Source: Undaria pinnatifida (Eukaryota > Sar > Phaeophyceae > Laminariales > Alariaceae). From it: a stretch of DNA of 64,000 bases. The position numbers were made by a program, and so were the translations under genes. Below are positions 53,617-64,000 of the stretch, one piece after another; positions within the stretch are counted from its first letter, which is position 1; every line of letters begins with the position of its first letter. The stretch covers positions 15,765,210-15,829,209 of the forward strand of contig JABAKD010000030.1 of NCBI GenBank assembly GCA_012845835.1, in the 5' to 3' direction. The notes under the pieces are model-generated. The model was not told where the DNA came from and searched no databases. It saw only the letters and a list, made by a program, of their open reading frames with translations.

Positions 53617-56218
53617 CAACGCATACCCATAGTGTCTTAGGTGGAGTGCGGAGCGGTAGTTAAAATCATGTGCGTTGCTTGATGACCTGTTCCTGAACGT
53701 CGGTATACTGAACAATCTTCGGGCCGCCTCTCTTCTGTGTCAGGTGTGTGAGAAATATTATTTGTCGTTTTCAAGCAAGCGGTTGCGTTGACATATTATA
53801 TATACCACCTGGCTTGATGTAAAGAAAAGGAACACCACTCAGTGATCATCTACTACACGCTAGGTCACGTTTTTTTGAGCACCACCAAAAGAGCACCAGA
53901 CATGGACGAGACATCTGCAGGACCACAGCATCTTCGACAACAGTGACAGTGGGTATACTAGAAAATAATAATAAAAAAATATGTACAGACAGAGATGTTA
54001 ACACTGCAGTAGATGACACTGCCAACCTATTACGCGGGGTATTTTGTGCCTCCGGCCGTTTGCATGATCGCCTCTGACAACCTCTACCAAACGCAGTAGC
54101 ATATGCCTAACGAAGTAAAGTCACCCTCGCGTTCAATAGTGGTGACATCGCATGCCCACGTCACCTCGCTTTCTGTGTTTGTAAGATGTATCTCTGTCTT
54201 GAAATTGGCGACCTCAGAGCCCCACATCGGCACGGAATAAATCATGGGCGTAAAATCGTATGTTTGAGACGACAATAATGTGAAAAGGAGGTACAGGCAG
54301 ATATGTTTAGATTGCTGTAAACCACACTCTACCAACCTATTACGTAGGGTTTTTCGTACATCCCTTGTGCATGATCGCCTCCCAACCTATGCCAAGCGAA
54401 GTGTGACTAACGAAGTAACGTAATTAAGCGCGTGTACACGAAGTGTTTCTTTCAAAACACTGACGATTTGCATCTCTCCCTCTCGTGCTCAATGGCGGTG
54501 GCATTGCATGACCACATCACCTCGCCTGTTGTATTTAGCAATATTCATCTCTTTCTTATAATTAGCGATGTCAGAAAATAATGGTAACTAATGAATGTAC
54601 CTATCGATTGAAATATTCTATGATTCGATCCATATACAATAACATTTTATGAAGCTTTCACACGTTGTTTACTAAACCTAAAGACTGGGTTGCATATTAC
54701 ATCCAACATCAAACCTTTTAGAATAATAAGCATTACAAGGCAGGTGATATAAACGAATGCCTTCTTGCTACAACCGTCAGATTTGTCCCCTTCAAAGATT
54801 TTTAGTTTCCGCGCACAGATTGATATATCCCGTCCCGTCCCCGCTTCCCTCGATCCCTCTCGTTCGAACGCCCCACCTAAAATCGAAATCTGCCAGAATA
54901 GTAAACACAACCAGCCAGCTGATATCATCTCATCATATTTTTGGCCATCCGTGCCGTAGCTCCAACTCATTGCCGCCCCCACCCCCCGCCTTCTTTTCAT
55001 TTTCCCCGCCCAGATTGTTCAAACGCCCCACTTACAATCGGAAACCCGGCCAGAGTAATAATCACTTCTACGCAATTGATATCGCGTCATTATCTTCCTA
55101 GCAATTCATGATGTAGCTTTCGTTCATCCCCCCCCCCCTCCAACGCCCCCTTCCTCCCAAGCATCCGCGCGATCGCCTGGACCTAGCTCCACGCGTATAG
55201 CCCGCCCCTACATATGTGATTAATACGCGCGATCGGAGTATCACACACAATGTTGACAAGATGAATTTCGACAAATCTTTGACCTCACACCTGGAGTGTA
55301 TTATAATATTAAATGTGACCTGACCCTCTTTAACCACCTCCCCCCCGCCCCCCTCCCCTTCTCCCCGCCCTCTCTTGCTCAAACGCCCCAACTAATAATA
55401 TCGAAATCCGCTAGAGTAATAAACACTTCCACGCACTGGATATCACCCTATTATCTTTCTAGAGCCATCCATGACGCTGCTGCAATTCCCACCCCCCCCC
55501 TGCACCCAACGCCCCCTCCTTCCTCACCACCCGCACCATCGCCTAGACCTAGCACCACGCGTACAGCAAACCCCTACATATTATAAAAATTAAAAAAAAG
55601 CAAACCAAACCCCTACATATATGTCACATAAAGCCCCCCCCCCCCACTCCCCTCTCCCCTTTCCCACCCCCCACCTCCCCACACCCCCACCCCACTCCGA
55701 ACCCCTCGAACACTCCGCCCTCTACTCACTGGTTGTACGAGTTACATGGCATACATGATAAACTGGTGCATTCTTTTTAAAACAGTCAAATTCATCCCCT
55801 TGAAGGATTTATAGTTTCCACGCACAAGTTGTGCTGCCCCAGCGTCCCCCCCCCCTTCCCCCCTCCCGCCCCCCTTTTGATCAAAATCAGTCCCCCACGG
55901 ACTTAAAACTCCGCCCTTCCCTCACCGGTTATTCGACTTACATTATTCACTAGATAAACTGATGCATTCCCTTCCACAACTGTCAGATTTTGTCCGCCTC
56001 AGAAACGGGTTTTATAGTTTCCGCTCACAGACTGCCTAACATCACCCTGTTGACCCTCATGGCTACACTGTAGTTGCAAGGGGAGTCGCCGATCTATATC
56101 CTTAATGAAAGCACGCAACCCGAAATACACGCGATCGGAGTATCACACACAGCTTGCAAAGACGAGTTTCGACAAAGTATTCGAACTCAACAGCTGGAGT
56201 GTTTTTTTATTTTTACAT
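53617..56218 (+). repeat. Family R copy 18, about 2.6 kb, best model of a full-length copy
   Basis: It starts 'aacgcatacccatagtgtct', shared with copy 10, and ends 'agctggagtgtttttttatt'. Order: about 1.1 kb of non-C-rich leader with 'ggtgacatcgcatgcccacg' and 'gtaacgtaattaagcgcgtg', then 'atgaagctttcacacgttgt'. Three C-rich blocks follow, separated by 'cgaaatc-gccagagtaataa' motifs and an internal 3'-like module at 55216-55320. The terminal module closes the element. No long open frame with a recognisable motif lies anywhere in it. Confidence 0.85.
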
Positions 56219-56516
56219 GAAACCACACCCCGGTGAAAACATTTTCAGTTGAATAATCGTATTACCGGGTTTAGTACCCTGCGAGGGGTGTTGTATATTA
56301 TGAAACCCGGGTGATAATGTGCGGCTCGCACTGGTCACGAAAGGGGTGTGATAAACCGCGGGGTATGATAGCACCTCCGCACACCCACAGGGGGGAGTAG
56401 ATGGTGTGTTAATTAGGGGTATGATCAAACGAAGTATGACAACATTGCCTGTACCCATTCGTACTGCTGCCGTACACTTGAAGAGTGCGGTATTGCGGGG
56501 GGGTAATAGCAATGAC
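56219..56516. other. Spacer with 'ACCGGGT' motifs
   Basis: 'gaaaccacaccc' at about 56219-56230 occurs inverted at about 57305-57316. Words like 'cccgggtgataatg' and 'ccgcggggtatgatag' resemble 57170-57260. This could be the ends of a small DNA element, but similarity is short. Confidence 0.35.
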
Positions 56517-57120
56517 TTAACGGAATGCGGCTGCGAGCGAATCAACAACTGGCTGTTGAGCTAGTGCAATGGCTGTCATATTGACGCCTGTTGTTGTGCC
56601 AGCTGCTGCTGCTGTCGATTTTACAGCAGCAGCACCATGACCAGTGGAAGGATGAGCCGTACTTGTAGAAGGAGCCGCAGGTGTAGACAAAGTTTGCTCG
56701 GGTCTTAAGAACGAGGTTATCAGTCGCTCATGCACAACTGTGGCCGTAGCAGTTGTCGAACGAGCGGAGGTGCTGGCGGCGGCACTGCGTTCTCCCTCCA
56801 CGTTCTTGCTGTTGTTTGAGCTGTCGCTCAGGCTGGAAGTCCTCGGTATCGCCTCGGTAGCCAGCATCTAGAGAAATCACCATAGAGCCAGCGTATATCG
56901 CTTTTTGCGCCCACCCGGGGGCATGAGATGGAGCATGACCGTTCTGACGAGCTCCTCTCACAGGGCTGGCCAAGGGGTTTCGCAGGATCATTTCGGTTCT
57001 CTGATACACCACATGGTTCTGGAGATAACGCTTGGTTCTCATTTTAGGCTCCGTTCCCATTTTTCTGAAAACTCTGTTAACTGTTGGAGGATTCATTACC
57101 GGACGTTTCCCCGCACACAA
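56517..57120 (-). CDS. Hypothetical gene candidate with one possible intron
   Basis: On the minus strand, 57120-56935 reads RKMGTEPKMRTKRYLQNHVV, then RTEMILRNPLASPVRGARQN, and reaches a donor-like CCCGG/GTGGGC. The frame that opens at ATG 56867, immediately after an acceptor-like TTTCTCTAG, continues for 116 codons. It is Ser/Thr/Ala-rich (GERSAAASTSARSTTATATV; STAAAAGTTTGVNMTAIALA) and ends at 56517. The implied intron of about 60 bp is short. A further upstream basic frame (57410-57751: KTCRLHRNKFVRLRGEHDVV) may be an earlier exon. I recognise no domain. The pieces may instead be relics. Confidence 0.3.
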
Positions 57121-59204
57121 CGGGTGTGCATTTTGTGTGATCCCCAGACAAATTCTGTGTCACCCCGGTACCCCGGTGATAGAAAGAGGGACCCGTGAAT
57201 ACATGCGGCGTAACCTCAAGCGGTGCGTTATTATCTGTAATCCGGGGGATAATACCACCGGGGTGCCGGGGTGTGTTTTTTGTGCGGGGTGTGGTCTCTT
57301 TTATGGGTGTGGTTTCTCTGGCAGTATACGGTAGTAGTGTACCGGGAATGGTGGAACGGGAGGAGTGCGTACCAGCCAACCCAAATCTGAATATTTCTAA
57401 CCCCATTTCTCACGGCAAGTGAGTACTGTCAGCCCATCCAGTGTTTATATGGCAAGTACCAGTTCCCCAGAGTACACCGATACCTACAAGGCACATTATA
57501 GAACGCAAATGATGGTGATTGTGTCTGGATGTTCCCAGCTTTTTGCCAGAGGGTGGGCGACTAATACGCAGGTGCTGTGATATTTGTGCGTGTTTTTGAA
57601 TCGTGTTGTGCTTGGGCTGGTGAGGTGGCTGGTACATTTTCTTGCAGACGATGGGCCTTGTTACAACGTCGTGCTCTCCCCGGAGTCGAACGAACTTGTT
57701 GCGGTGTAGGCGACACGTTTTGTTAATCGCCGTTTGGCTTCGTATTTCCATGTCGAAAGGAGCTGCACCAAAGCAAAAGCAGGTACGAAGGATGAGGACA
57801 CGATGAGTAACCCCCCTTGTAAATCTAGTGCGACACTCCTCGTGCTTAAGCCATAAGTCTGGAAGGACGTTATAAAGTATCTCCTTTTGCAGATGCCGAA
57901 TTATAGACGTTCAATATATTATGAGCAAACAGAGTTCTTGTACGTGGCTAATCTCGGAGCATACCACGAACACGGCCTGTGCCCTAAAGGGAGAGTTTTC
58001 GGTCGGGTGATTTTTCGGTCTTGCATGAAAATTTCTTTACCGCTTTTGCTGGCGCTTCTACGCATGAAGTGCACAGCGGTGTACAAACTCCATGATCAAG
58101 CAGCGGCTTGCCCTTGACGTTGGTGTACGTGCCGCTGCCAATTGCATTTACATCAAATCAACACATTTCGGAAAACAGCTGGCAGTTGCCGAGATGGATA
58201 TGAAGATTTCGCCGCCGCCACGTTGACTTTCGATGGTTGTGGAGGAGGCCAGCTGCGGCGGAGACTTGGAGCAGAGGAAATCATGAAACCGTTTGACCCC
58301 AGACTTGGGTATTCAACTGCAGGGAAAAGTTGTTATCGGGACGGGGGGAGGGGGGTCTTCACGAGAGGGGCGAGTAACGCCCGGGGCCGTCATGGAACGT
58401 GGAGGTGCAGAGGATCAGATATATATATATAGATATATATATGTTTGCCTAACATTCCATGGTTATGACGAAGCAGATAATAACAAGAAACACAGTATGT
58501 GTTAGGTACGGCACTCGTCCACCAAACGTTATTCGGAACATATGGTGTTCGAACTGTATCATGAACCCGCCCACACAAACAGCAGTTCGTATGAATCAAT
58601 TATCATCTTCGCAAGCATTAAAATCTACTCGGCCTTTACGCTACCACAGTAACTACCATATTCAAAAGGCCTTGTTCCTTGCCCTATCGATTTCCTGTGA
58701 CTTGAGGTCTCTGTTCGCGTCATATATTATTCACGTGCATTGTTTCATCCTGTTTCGAACTCTTCTAGCGGGGATATCAAGGGAAACAACAGAAAATGTA
58801 GCTTCTGAATGACCAGACGCGTACTATACGTGTCCCAACCCGCAGCCGGAAAAACTTAAAACCGTCGAAAAAGGACAGGTGCAACCATCCGTTACTCACA
58901 TAGCTCTCTGGGTGGGCGAATGTCCACAAAATCAAAGAAATAGTGCTAATTCTGCGACCATCGATGGCGAAACCGCATGGATAAAGTTAAACATATTGTG
59001 CGGCGAACACCACCAGTGTCATGCCAAGTGGAACAAACAGAGTGTTCCGCAGGGCCAAGGAATGTCTACTTGCCCTGGTAGATCTGCGCCAGTACCACGC
59101 CCGTAAAAGGCACATGGCGATGTAGTTGTAAGACGTGACCGAAATAACCACAGCCATGAATCGAACCGTTTACCAGCTCCATTCTTGAGCCAATCGACTT
59201 GAGT
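57121..59204. other. Unassigned, apart from a possible upstream exon
   Basis: 57410-57751 minus is the possible exon noted for the preceding entry. A short (TA)n tract lies near 58417-58441. Frames at 57887-58117, 58142-58432 and 58879-59106 have no recognisable motif. Confidence 0.3.
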
Positions 59205-59505
59205 CTCATACACCGGGGCAAGCAAATTAAATCTCATACACCTAGGAAAGCAGTTCGAATCTCATACACCGAGACAAGCAACTTGAATATCATACACCGA
59301 GGACAGCAGCTTGAACTTCATACACCGAGGCAAGAAATTTGAATATCACACACCGAGGCAATACAATTGAACCTCATACACCGAGGCGAGCAACTTGGAT
59401 ATTATACACCGAGGCAAGGAAATTGAATCTCGTACACCGGGGCAAATAACTTGGATATCATACACCGATCCAAGCAACTTCAATATCATACACCGAGATC
59501 AAGGC
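59200..59505 (+). repeat. 28-bp minisatellite, about 11 units
   Basis: Units of the form 'ctcatacaccgaggcaagca' + 'acttgaat' recur with exact 28-bp spacing (59205, 59233, 59261, 59289, 59317 and on). Divergence is moderate. All units are contiguous, with no unique spacers. Confidence 0.95.
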
Positions 59506-60127
59506 TACGGTAGGGGGGTTACTGATTTTCCAATACCGAGTATGAGGCATGAACACAAGCGATTTGGCGCCTCCTTGACAAATCAGTTTCGTTGAATTTT
59601 GTTGCCCATCGTAGCCAACCATCCTATTCGGGTTTCATATCGAAACTTTGAATATCACGAAAGCCTAAGACCGCTAAAAAACGGGGAGGTCCCTACCGCG
59701 AGTGACCCCGAGCCACTACAAACACGCCCGAAACGAGCCCTTTACCGAATCTGGTACATTCACGAAAAATATTTATTTGTGAGCGTGGGCCGAGAGAGTC
59801 CCAAAAACATCGCCAATAGTACACAACTTCTGTTACGCGATTCGTCATTTCGGAACTGTTTGGCACTCCACCCTGATGACAATACCACTAAATGGACAAA
59901 GTTTTGCACTCCACAGGTTCCCCCCGTCGACCTCCCATCATAACGAGTACAAATCAACGGCCAGCGCGTCGTGCGCACAAACACACAACAATTGACGCAG
60001 ATGCTCCACACAAGTAGATACGGCAAGAATCCGACACAGAGAGTGAACCGCTCTGGTCTGGCTTACGTCAAGCCTGATTCGCGTGACACACGTGGAGTCG
60101 CACATGCGTTTGCCTCCATCGAGCTCG
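59506..60127. other. Unassigned spacer downstream of the beta-helix gene
   Basis: A plus-strand frame at 59599-59943 lacks an ATG and any recognisable motif. 'gtagccaaccatcctattcg' at 59610 resembles the repeat A/B end. No poly-A signal is obvious for the gene on the minus strand. Confidence 0.35.
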
Positions 60128-61264
60128 CTAATCCAGGCACGTTCCGTCTTCAGCGTAGAACACCGTGGCACAGTCGTCGTCAACAACACCAATAAACGAA
60201 ACAGAGCTGGGTATATCAAGCTGACCACCGGACTCGACGTAAATTGTCGGGCCGGAGTAGCCCTCGGTGTCCCAAAAAACAGAATCATCCGAAAGCACGG
60301 TCTCGCCCGTAGATGATACATAGATTGTCTCGTCGTTCAACTCCACGACAAGAGCCGGGCCAGAAAACTTGAAGTACCCTCTGTTGTAAAGTGCGCTACC
60401 AGTGCCATCGTAACAGTCGCAGTCTATGAAGACGACGGATGCTTGGCTCTTGAATCTAAACTCTCCACCAGCCGCGTTGTATAGGGCACCACCGTCCCTT
60501 GCCCGAATAGATTCAAACCTGGTGCTACCTTTGATGTTGACCTTGCCTGCATTATAGATGGCTCCCCCGTTTCCACCTTCGTCGTCAGTGATGTATATAG
60601 ATGACATTTCTAACTCGCCGTTAAACAGCACCGAACCTTCTTCGCCGACGTACAGTCCCCCGCCCGGGCCGGGGGAACTTTCACCGCCGCCAGTGACGTC
60701 ACACCTCGTGAACGTTGCGTCTCCGTCTACCCGGAAGTAGCCGTCGGTGTAGACACAACCTCCGCTGCGGTCATTCGAGGAAAAGTCTGAGCTTTCGTCG
60801 GTCACGCTCCTGACACCGACATCGGTCATTTCCAAGTCGTTCAAGAAGCGGACAGTAGATCCCTCTCCGACAAATATGCCACCTCCGTCGACGTCTTCTC
60901 CCGACGGCCCGTTGAACTCCACACTCGTTTCCCAGTACAGCTTCGCTCCATTCGTCACCTCGAACCGAACCTCGTACAAATGGCACGAACCGTGGTAGTT
61001 CTCGAGGTTATCCACGCTAGCCGAAACGGTGAGAGTATTCGAGTCCATCCTCATGGTGGTGAAATTAACGCAGTCAATCTGTTGAAACGGATACATTTCT
61101 ATTTCGACATCCTGGGTCTTGGTCAAGTCAAACGCCGCCTGCAGCTCCTCACACGTTTCCACCAAACCGTGGCAAGAGTTTGAGAGCAGCTGAAGCACCA
61201 GAACGCTGAAAGCAATGTTTCTGCAAGCCGTTTGCGCAACGCGAGCAAGGGTAACAGACAACAA
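60128..61264 (-). CDS. Secreted right-handed beta-helix protein, polymorphic-outer-membrane-protein-like (378 aa)
   Basis: A single uninterrupted frame runs from ATG to TAA, with GC-rich, regular codon use unlike its surroundings. Residues 1-32 look like a signal peptide: Arg at 8 and 15, then a hydrophobic run NIAFSVLVLQLLSNSC. Residues 35-120 form an N-terminal Cys-containing region (CEELQAAFDLTKTQDVEIEM). From 125 to the end come beta-helix coils with GG-x-I/L/V-Y/F motifs: GGGIFV (128-132), GGCVYTD (168), GGGLYV (201-206), GGAIYN (233-238), GGALYN (258-263), GSALYN (289-294) and PTIYVESGG (339). Alternating 'V-x-F-x-G/N-x-L-x-M' strands lie between. Such repeats occur in chlamydial Pmp proteins and in many stramenopile extracellular proteins; there is no autotransporter barrel here. 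Likely secreted or wall-associated; the ligand is unknown. It may be a shortened member, since relatives often run much longer. The start choice rests on the signal peptide. Confidence 0.85.
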   Translation of the reverse strand: MLSVTLARVAQTACRNIAFSVLVLQLLSNSCHGLVETCEELQAAFDLTKTQDVEIEMYPFQQIDCVNFTTMRMDSNTLTVSASVDNLENYHGSCHLYEVRFEVTNGAKLYWETSVEFNGPSGEDVDGGGIFVGEGSTVRFLNDLEMTDVGVRSVTDESSDFSSNDRSGGCVYTDGYFRVDGDATFTRCDVTGGGESSPGPGGGLYVGEEGSVLFNGELEMSSIYITDDEGGNGGAIYNAGKVNIKGSTRFESIRARDGGALYNAAGGEFRFKSQASVVFIDCDCYDGTGSALYNRGYFKFSGPALVVELNDETIYVSSTGETVLSDDSVFWDTEGYSGPTIYVESGGQLDIPSSVSFIGVVDDDCATVFYAEDGTCLD

Positions 61265-63014
61265 GAGATGTATAGCGAGGTTTAGCGTTGCGTACCGTCA
61301 ATATTTGTAACACGCGGGGCACAAACATTCGTATACTCTTGCTGCATATGGGGAACACATGTCCGGACCTTTTCTGCAGCAAAAACGAAATTAGGAAAAA
61401 AAAGTTTGTCAAGCTCGCAATATACTATACGAGACTAAAAACACCTCCCCAACTGAATGCTTGTGGTTCAGTTGAGGACAGCTACATCTCATCACAAGCA
61501 ACAACAGTATAATATCTTGAACCACATTCATTATGGCGCCCTTGAGGGCGTCGGTGGCACCAGGAAGCAGCCGTTTCCGGCCGGAAATGACTGACGAGAT
61601 GATTTTGTGAAGTCCAACTTGCCAGCCAGCATCACCGAAAGAACGAGATTTTGCCGCAAAATTCACTATTTGTCGGTGTGGGAGCTACCAATAGTGTGTA
61701 CTTGCTGGATATAGCATGTGAATTTAGAGGCACGGTGTTCACCAAACGTTAGCTGGGGTGTCAGTTATTCAACGACTAGCATATGCAAATATTTGCAATT
61801 TTCACTTGGAAAAAGTGCGGACCAGACGAGAGAGTTACGTTCCTGTTAGGGATGGTCAATTGTTGCACTCACAATAGGTCTCACAGGGCCTAATATACTT
61901 CCCGAAACGTGGGGCCTGCTTGAAAATATCCTAGAAACGCTTGTAGAACACTTGGGGTGAGAGCGACGTGAAATACTGCGAGAAACAGCGCCTACGGTAT
62001 ACGGCAGGCGTTTGGTCGGTGTGGGCCATGCCTCGTTTATGGAAGAACGAACCTTCCCAACTCCTAAACCCGCCGTTATTCATAGTCAAAAGTGAGCAAA
62101 CTGGGGCAGCTTTGTTTCTAAAATGCAGGAAAGCACAGGAACATACAAAACGATGCTTATTGTGTTTCATAGATAGAATGAAGCATATTTTCGTCGAGGG
62201 TCGGGGTTGCAGGGGGATATACAATAGGTAAACGAGCCCCCCAAAGCCAGTCTCAGGTGCAGCTCGGACGAGTCGTGTGCAGGCTAGTCAGGGGACAATC
62301 GAGTTGGGGGTTTTGCTGATAACGTTGGAAGAAATGAGGTTGTCCCTGGATTTGCCAGTCCAACCAGTTATTCAGTACTATTTCCCACCGGTCTGCTCGT
62401 ATTTTTCCTTATATTAGGAGAATGGGGGGGGGAGGGGTACGGCTAGGCAGCATAACGTACGTTCAGTTGTGTGTGCTATCGCTTTATGCTACGTTTGAGA
62501 AAGATCGGAGGAGTCGAGTGATATGGTACCATTCAGAGGCTTGGTCACCCGAGACGACTGTACGCGATAATAGTTAGGAACCCGGCTGGTATCATTTTAG
62601 GAAGAGAAAGACACTATAATAGATGTGTGCGCGACATAGAGAGTAGATTGCAGGAGGCTGCGATGAGTGTATCTGGTCAAAGGGGGGAAGAAATTTCCCA
62701 CGTCCCTGAAAGCGATGTTGACCACGAAATTCGAACATAAACAGTAAATACCGTGAACATGGGACCATACGCGGTAAAATTTTACCCCTCAACAGCTTTT
62801 CAGTTTTCATCAATCCTGAACCTCCGGGCATCGGCTTGTAGGCTTACCCCGCGACACCCCGTGAGCATAGTGAGGGTCTGACGAAAAGTGAGGCCGTTTA
62901 AGCGTGCGCTCCGTTGATGTGCATTGACGCGCAAACGGCAGTCTGCCTTATCCCCGACGCAAGTGCTACTACTGATGTGGAACTCGAGACTACTTAAGGT
63001 AAATAAACAAATAT
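61265..63014. other. Upstream region of the beta-helix gene, otherwise unassigned
   Basis: A minus-strand frame at 61409-61666 contains a protein-like run (RKRLLPGATDALKGAIMNVV) and could be an exon or relic. It is not in phase with the gene downstream. Frames at 61968-62231 and 62592-62831 lack motifs. A short G run lies at 62426. No promoter element can be assigned with confidence. Confidence 0.35.
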
Positions 63015-64000
63015 AATGTAAAAATGAAAATACACTCCAGCTGTGAGATCGAAGATTAAGTCGAAACTCATCTTTGCAAGCTATGTGTGATACTCCGATC
63101 GCCGCGTATTACGGGTTGTGTGTCCTCATTAAGGATATAGGTCGGCGACTCCCCTTGCAACTACAGTGTAGCTATCAGGGACAACAGAGTGATGTTAGGC
63201 AGTCTGTGCGCGGAAAGTATAAACCCGTTTCTGAGGAGGACAAAATCTGACAGCTGTGGAGGGAAATGTATCCTTTTATCAAGTGAATCCTGCAAGTCGA
63301 ATATCCGGTGAGGGGAGGGCGGAGTTTTTAAAGACGTGGGGGTATGGTTTTGATCGAAAGGGAGGGGAGGTGGGGTGGGGGGGACGGCTGGGGCAGCTCA
63401 ATTTGTGCGTGGAAAGTATAAACCCTTCAAGGGGATAAATCTGACTGTTTTGGAAAGAATGCACCAGTTTATCATGGGGGGGCGGGGGGCGAGACAGGCC
63501 GGGCAGCTCAATCTGTACGTAGAAACTATACACCCTTCAAGGAGATAAATGTGACGGTTTGGACTGAATGCACCAGTTTCTCATGTATATCATGTAAGCC
63601 GTACAACCAGCGAGTAGAGGGCGGAGTGTTCGAGGGAGTGTGGGGGGGTGGGGAGGTGGGGGGTGGGGGAGGGAGGGGGAGGCGGGGGGCGGGGGGGCGA
63701 AAGAGTTTTAGGTCGCACAGATGTAGGGGTTTGCTATACGCGTGGTGCTAGGTCTAGGCGATGGTGCGCGTAGTGGGGAAGGAGGGGGTGTTGGGGGCGC
63801 GGGGGGGGTGGGGATTGCAGCAGCGGCATGGATGGCTCTTGGAAGAGAATGAGGTGATATTCAGTGCGAGGGTGTGTTTATTACTCTGTCGGATTTCGAT
63901 GTCGGGTGGGGCGTTTGAGCGAGAGAGAGCGGGAAGGGGGCGGGGGGGGGGGGGGGCGGAAGGGTTTACAAGAGGTTTAGGTCACATAAAATATTTGAAT
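63015..64000 (-). repeat. Family R copy 19 (G-rich orientation), runs off the window
   Basis: It starts 'aatgtaaaaatgaaaataca', continues through the terminal module, G-rich blocks and 'tatacgcgtggtgctaggtc'. It reaches the internal 'ggtcacataaaatatttgaa' boundary at the window edge, so more of the element lies beyond. Confidence 0.9.

Noticed and set aside
53617..56218. Family R as a Helitron
   Set aside because: I found no 3' hairpin followed by CTRR, and direct repeats of variable length flank several copies, which Helitrons do not make.
59200..59505. CRISPR array (regular 28-bp spacing)
   Set aside because: Units are contiguous with no unique spacers, there are no Cas genes, and the setting is eukaryotic. 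The same reasoning removes the 37-bp array at 21196.
1..64000. Integrated viral or toxin genes
   Set aside because: No capsid, polymerase, integrase or toxin-like protein could be recognised in any frame.

Overview
The window looks like a repeat-rich intergenic stretch of a eukaryotic nuclear genome. A stramenopile, most likely a brown alga, is my tentative guess. The pointers are one intact secreted beta-helix protein of the 'polymorphic outer membrane protein-like' type (repeated GG-A/G-I/L-Y-N motifs), a degenerate hAT transposase with apparent introns, LINE and tRNA-derived SINE fragments, and a copia-style LTR element. Nothing resembles a bacterial operon. Only one gene (60128-61264, minus) is convincing as a present-day protein gene; the other coding calls are transposon remnants or weak candidates.

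Layout. 1-2.5 kb: mostly unassigned, with one low-complexity candidate exon (1948-2484). 3.0-3.6 kb: a C-rich dispersed repeat, called family R here. 4.57-9.3 kb: a minus-strand hAT transposase pseudogene whose first intron holds two inverted R copies that meet at a 40-bp perfect palindrome. 9.5-16.5 kb: SINE heads, R fragments, small tandem duplications and a GC-rich hairpin repeat. 16.86-18.7 kb: four tandem 465-bp units. 18.7-21.3 kb: LINE 3' end, SINE, and a 37-bp tandem triplicate. 21.5-39.8 kb: mainly R copies of 0.15-3.3 kb in both orientations, interleaved with LINE fragments and a two-copy coding-remnant repeat; several nested insertions have paralogous empty sites. 40.07-45.6 kb: a young LTR retrotransposon without pol. 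46.9-47.06 kb: a second hAT C-terminal fragment. 47.3-56.2 kb: more R copies and weak ORFs. 56.5-57.8 kb: a hypothetical split gene. 59.2-59.5 kb: a 28-bp minisatellite. 60.1-61.3 kb: the beta-helix gene. 63.0 kb to the end: an R copy running off the window.

How the parts relate. The insertion order can be partly read: hAT body, then R copies inside its intron; repeat A, then a LINE tail inside it; LINE tail, then an R copy inside it; long R copy, then a short R copy inside it. Family R is the dominant and least explained component. Its copies share one end, are truncated variably at the other, and in several cases are flanked by 6-19 bp direct repeats. This points to target-primed reverse transcription, yet no copy shows coding capacity or a tRNA-like head. 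The LTR element has nearly identical LTRs (4 differences in 787 bp by eye), so it is recent. It carries a gag-like stretch plus two internal tandem arrays instead of reverse transcriptase and integrase.
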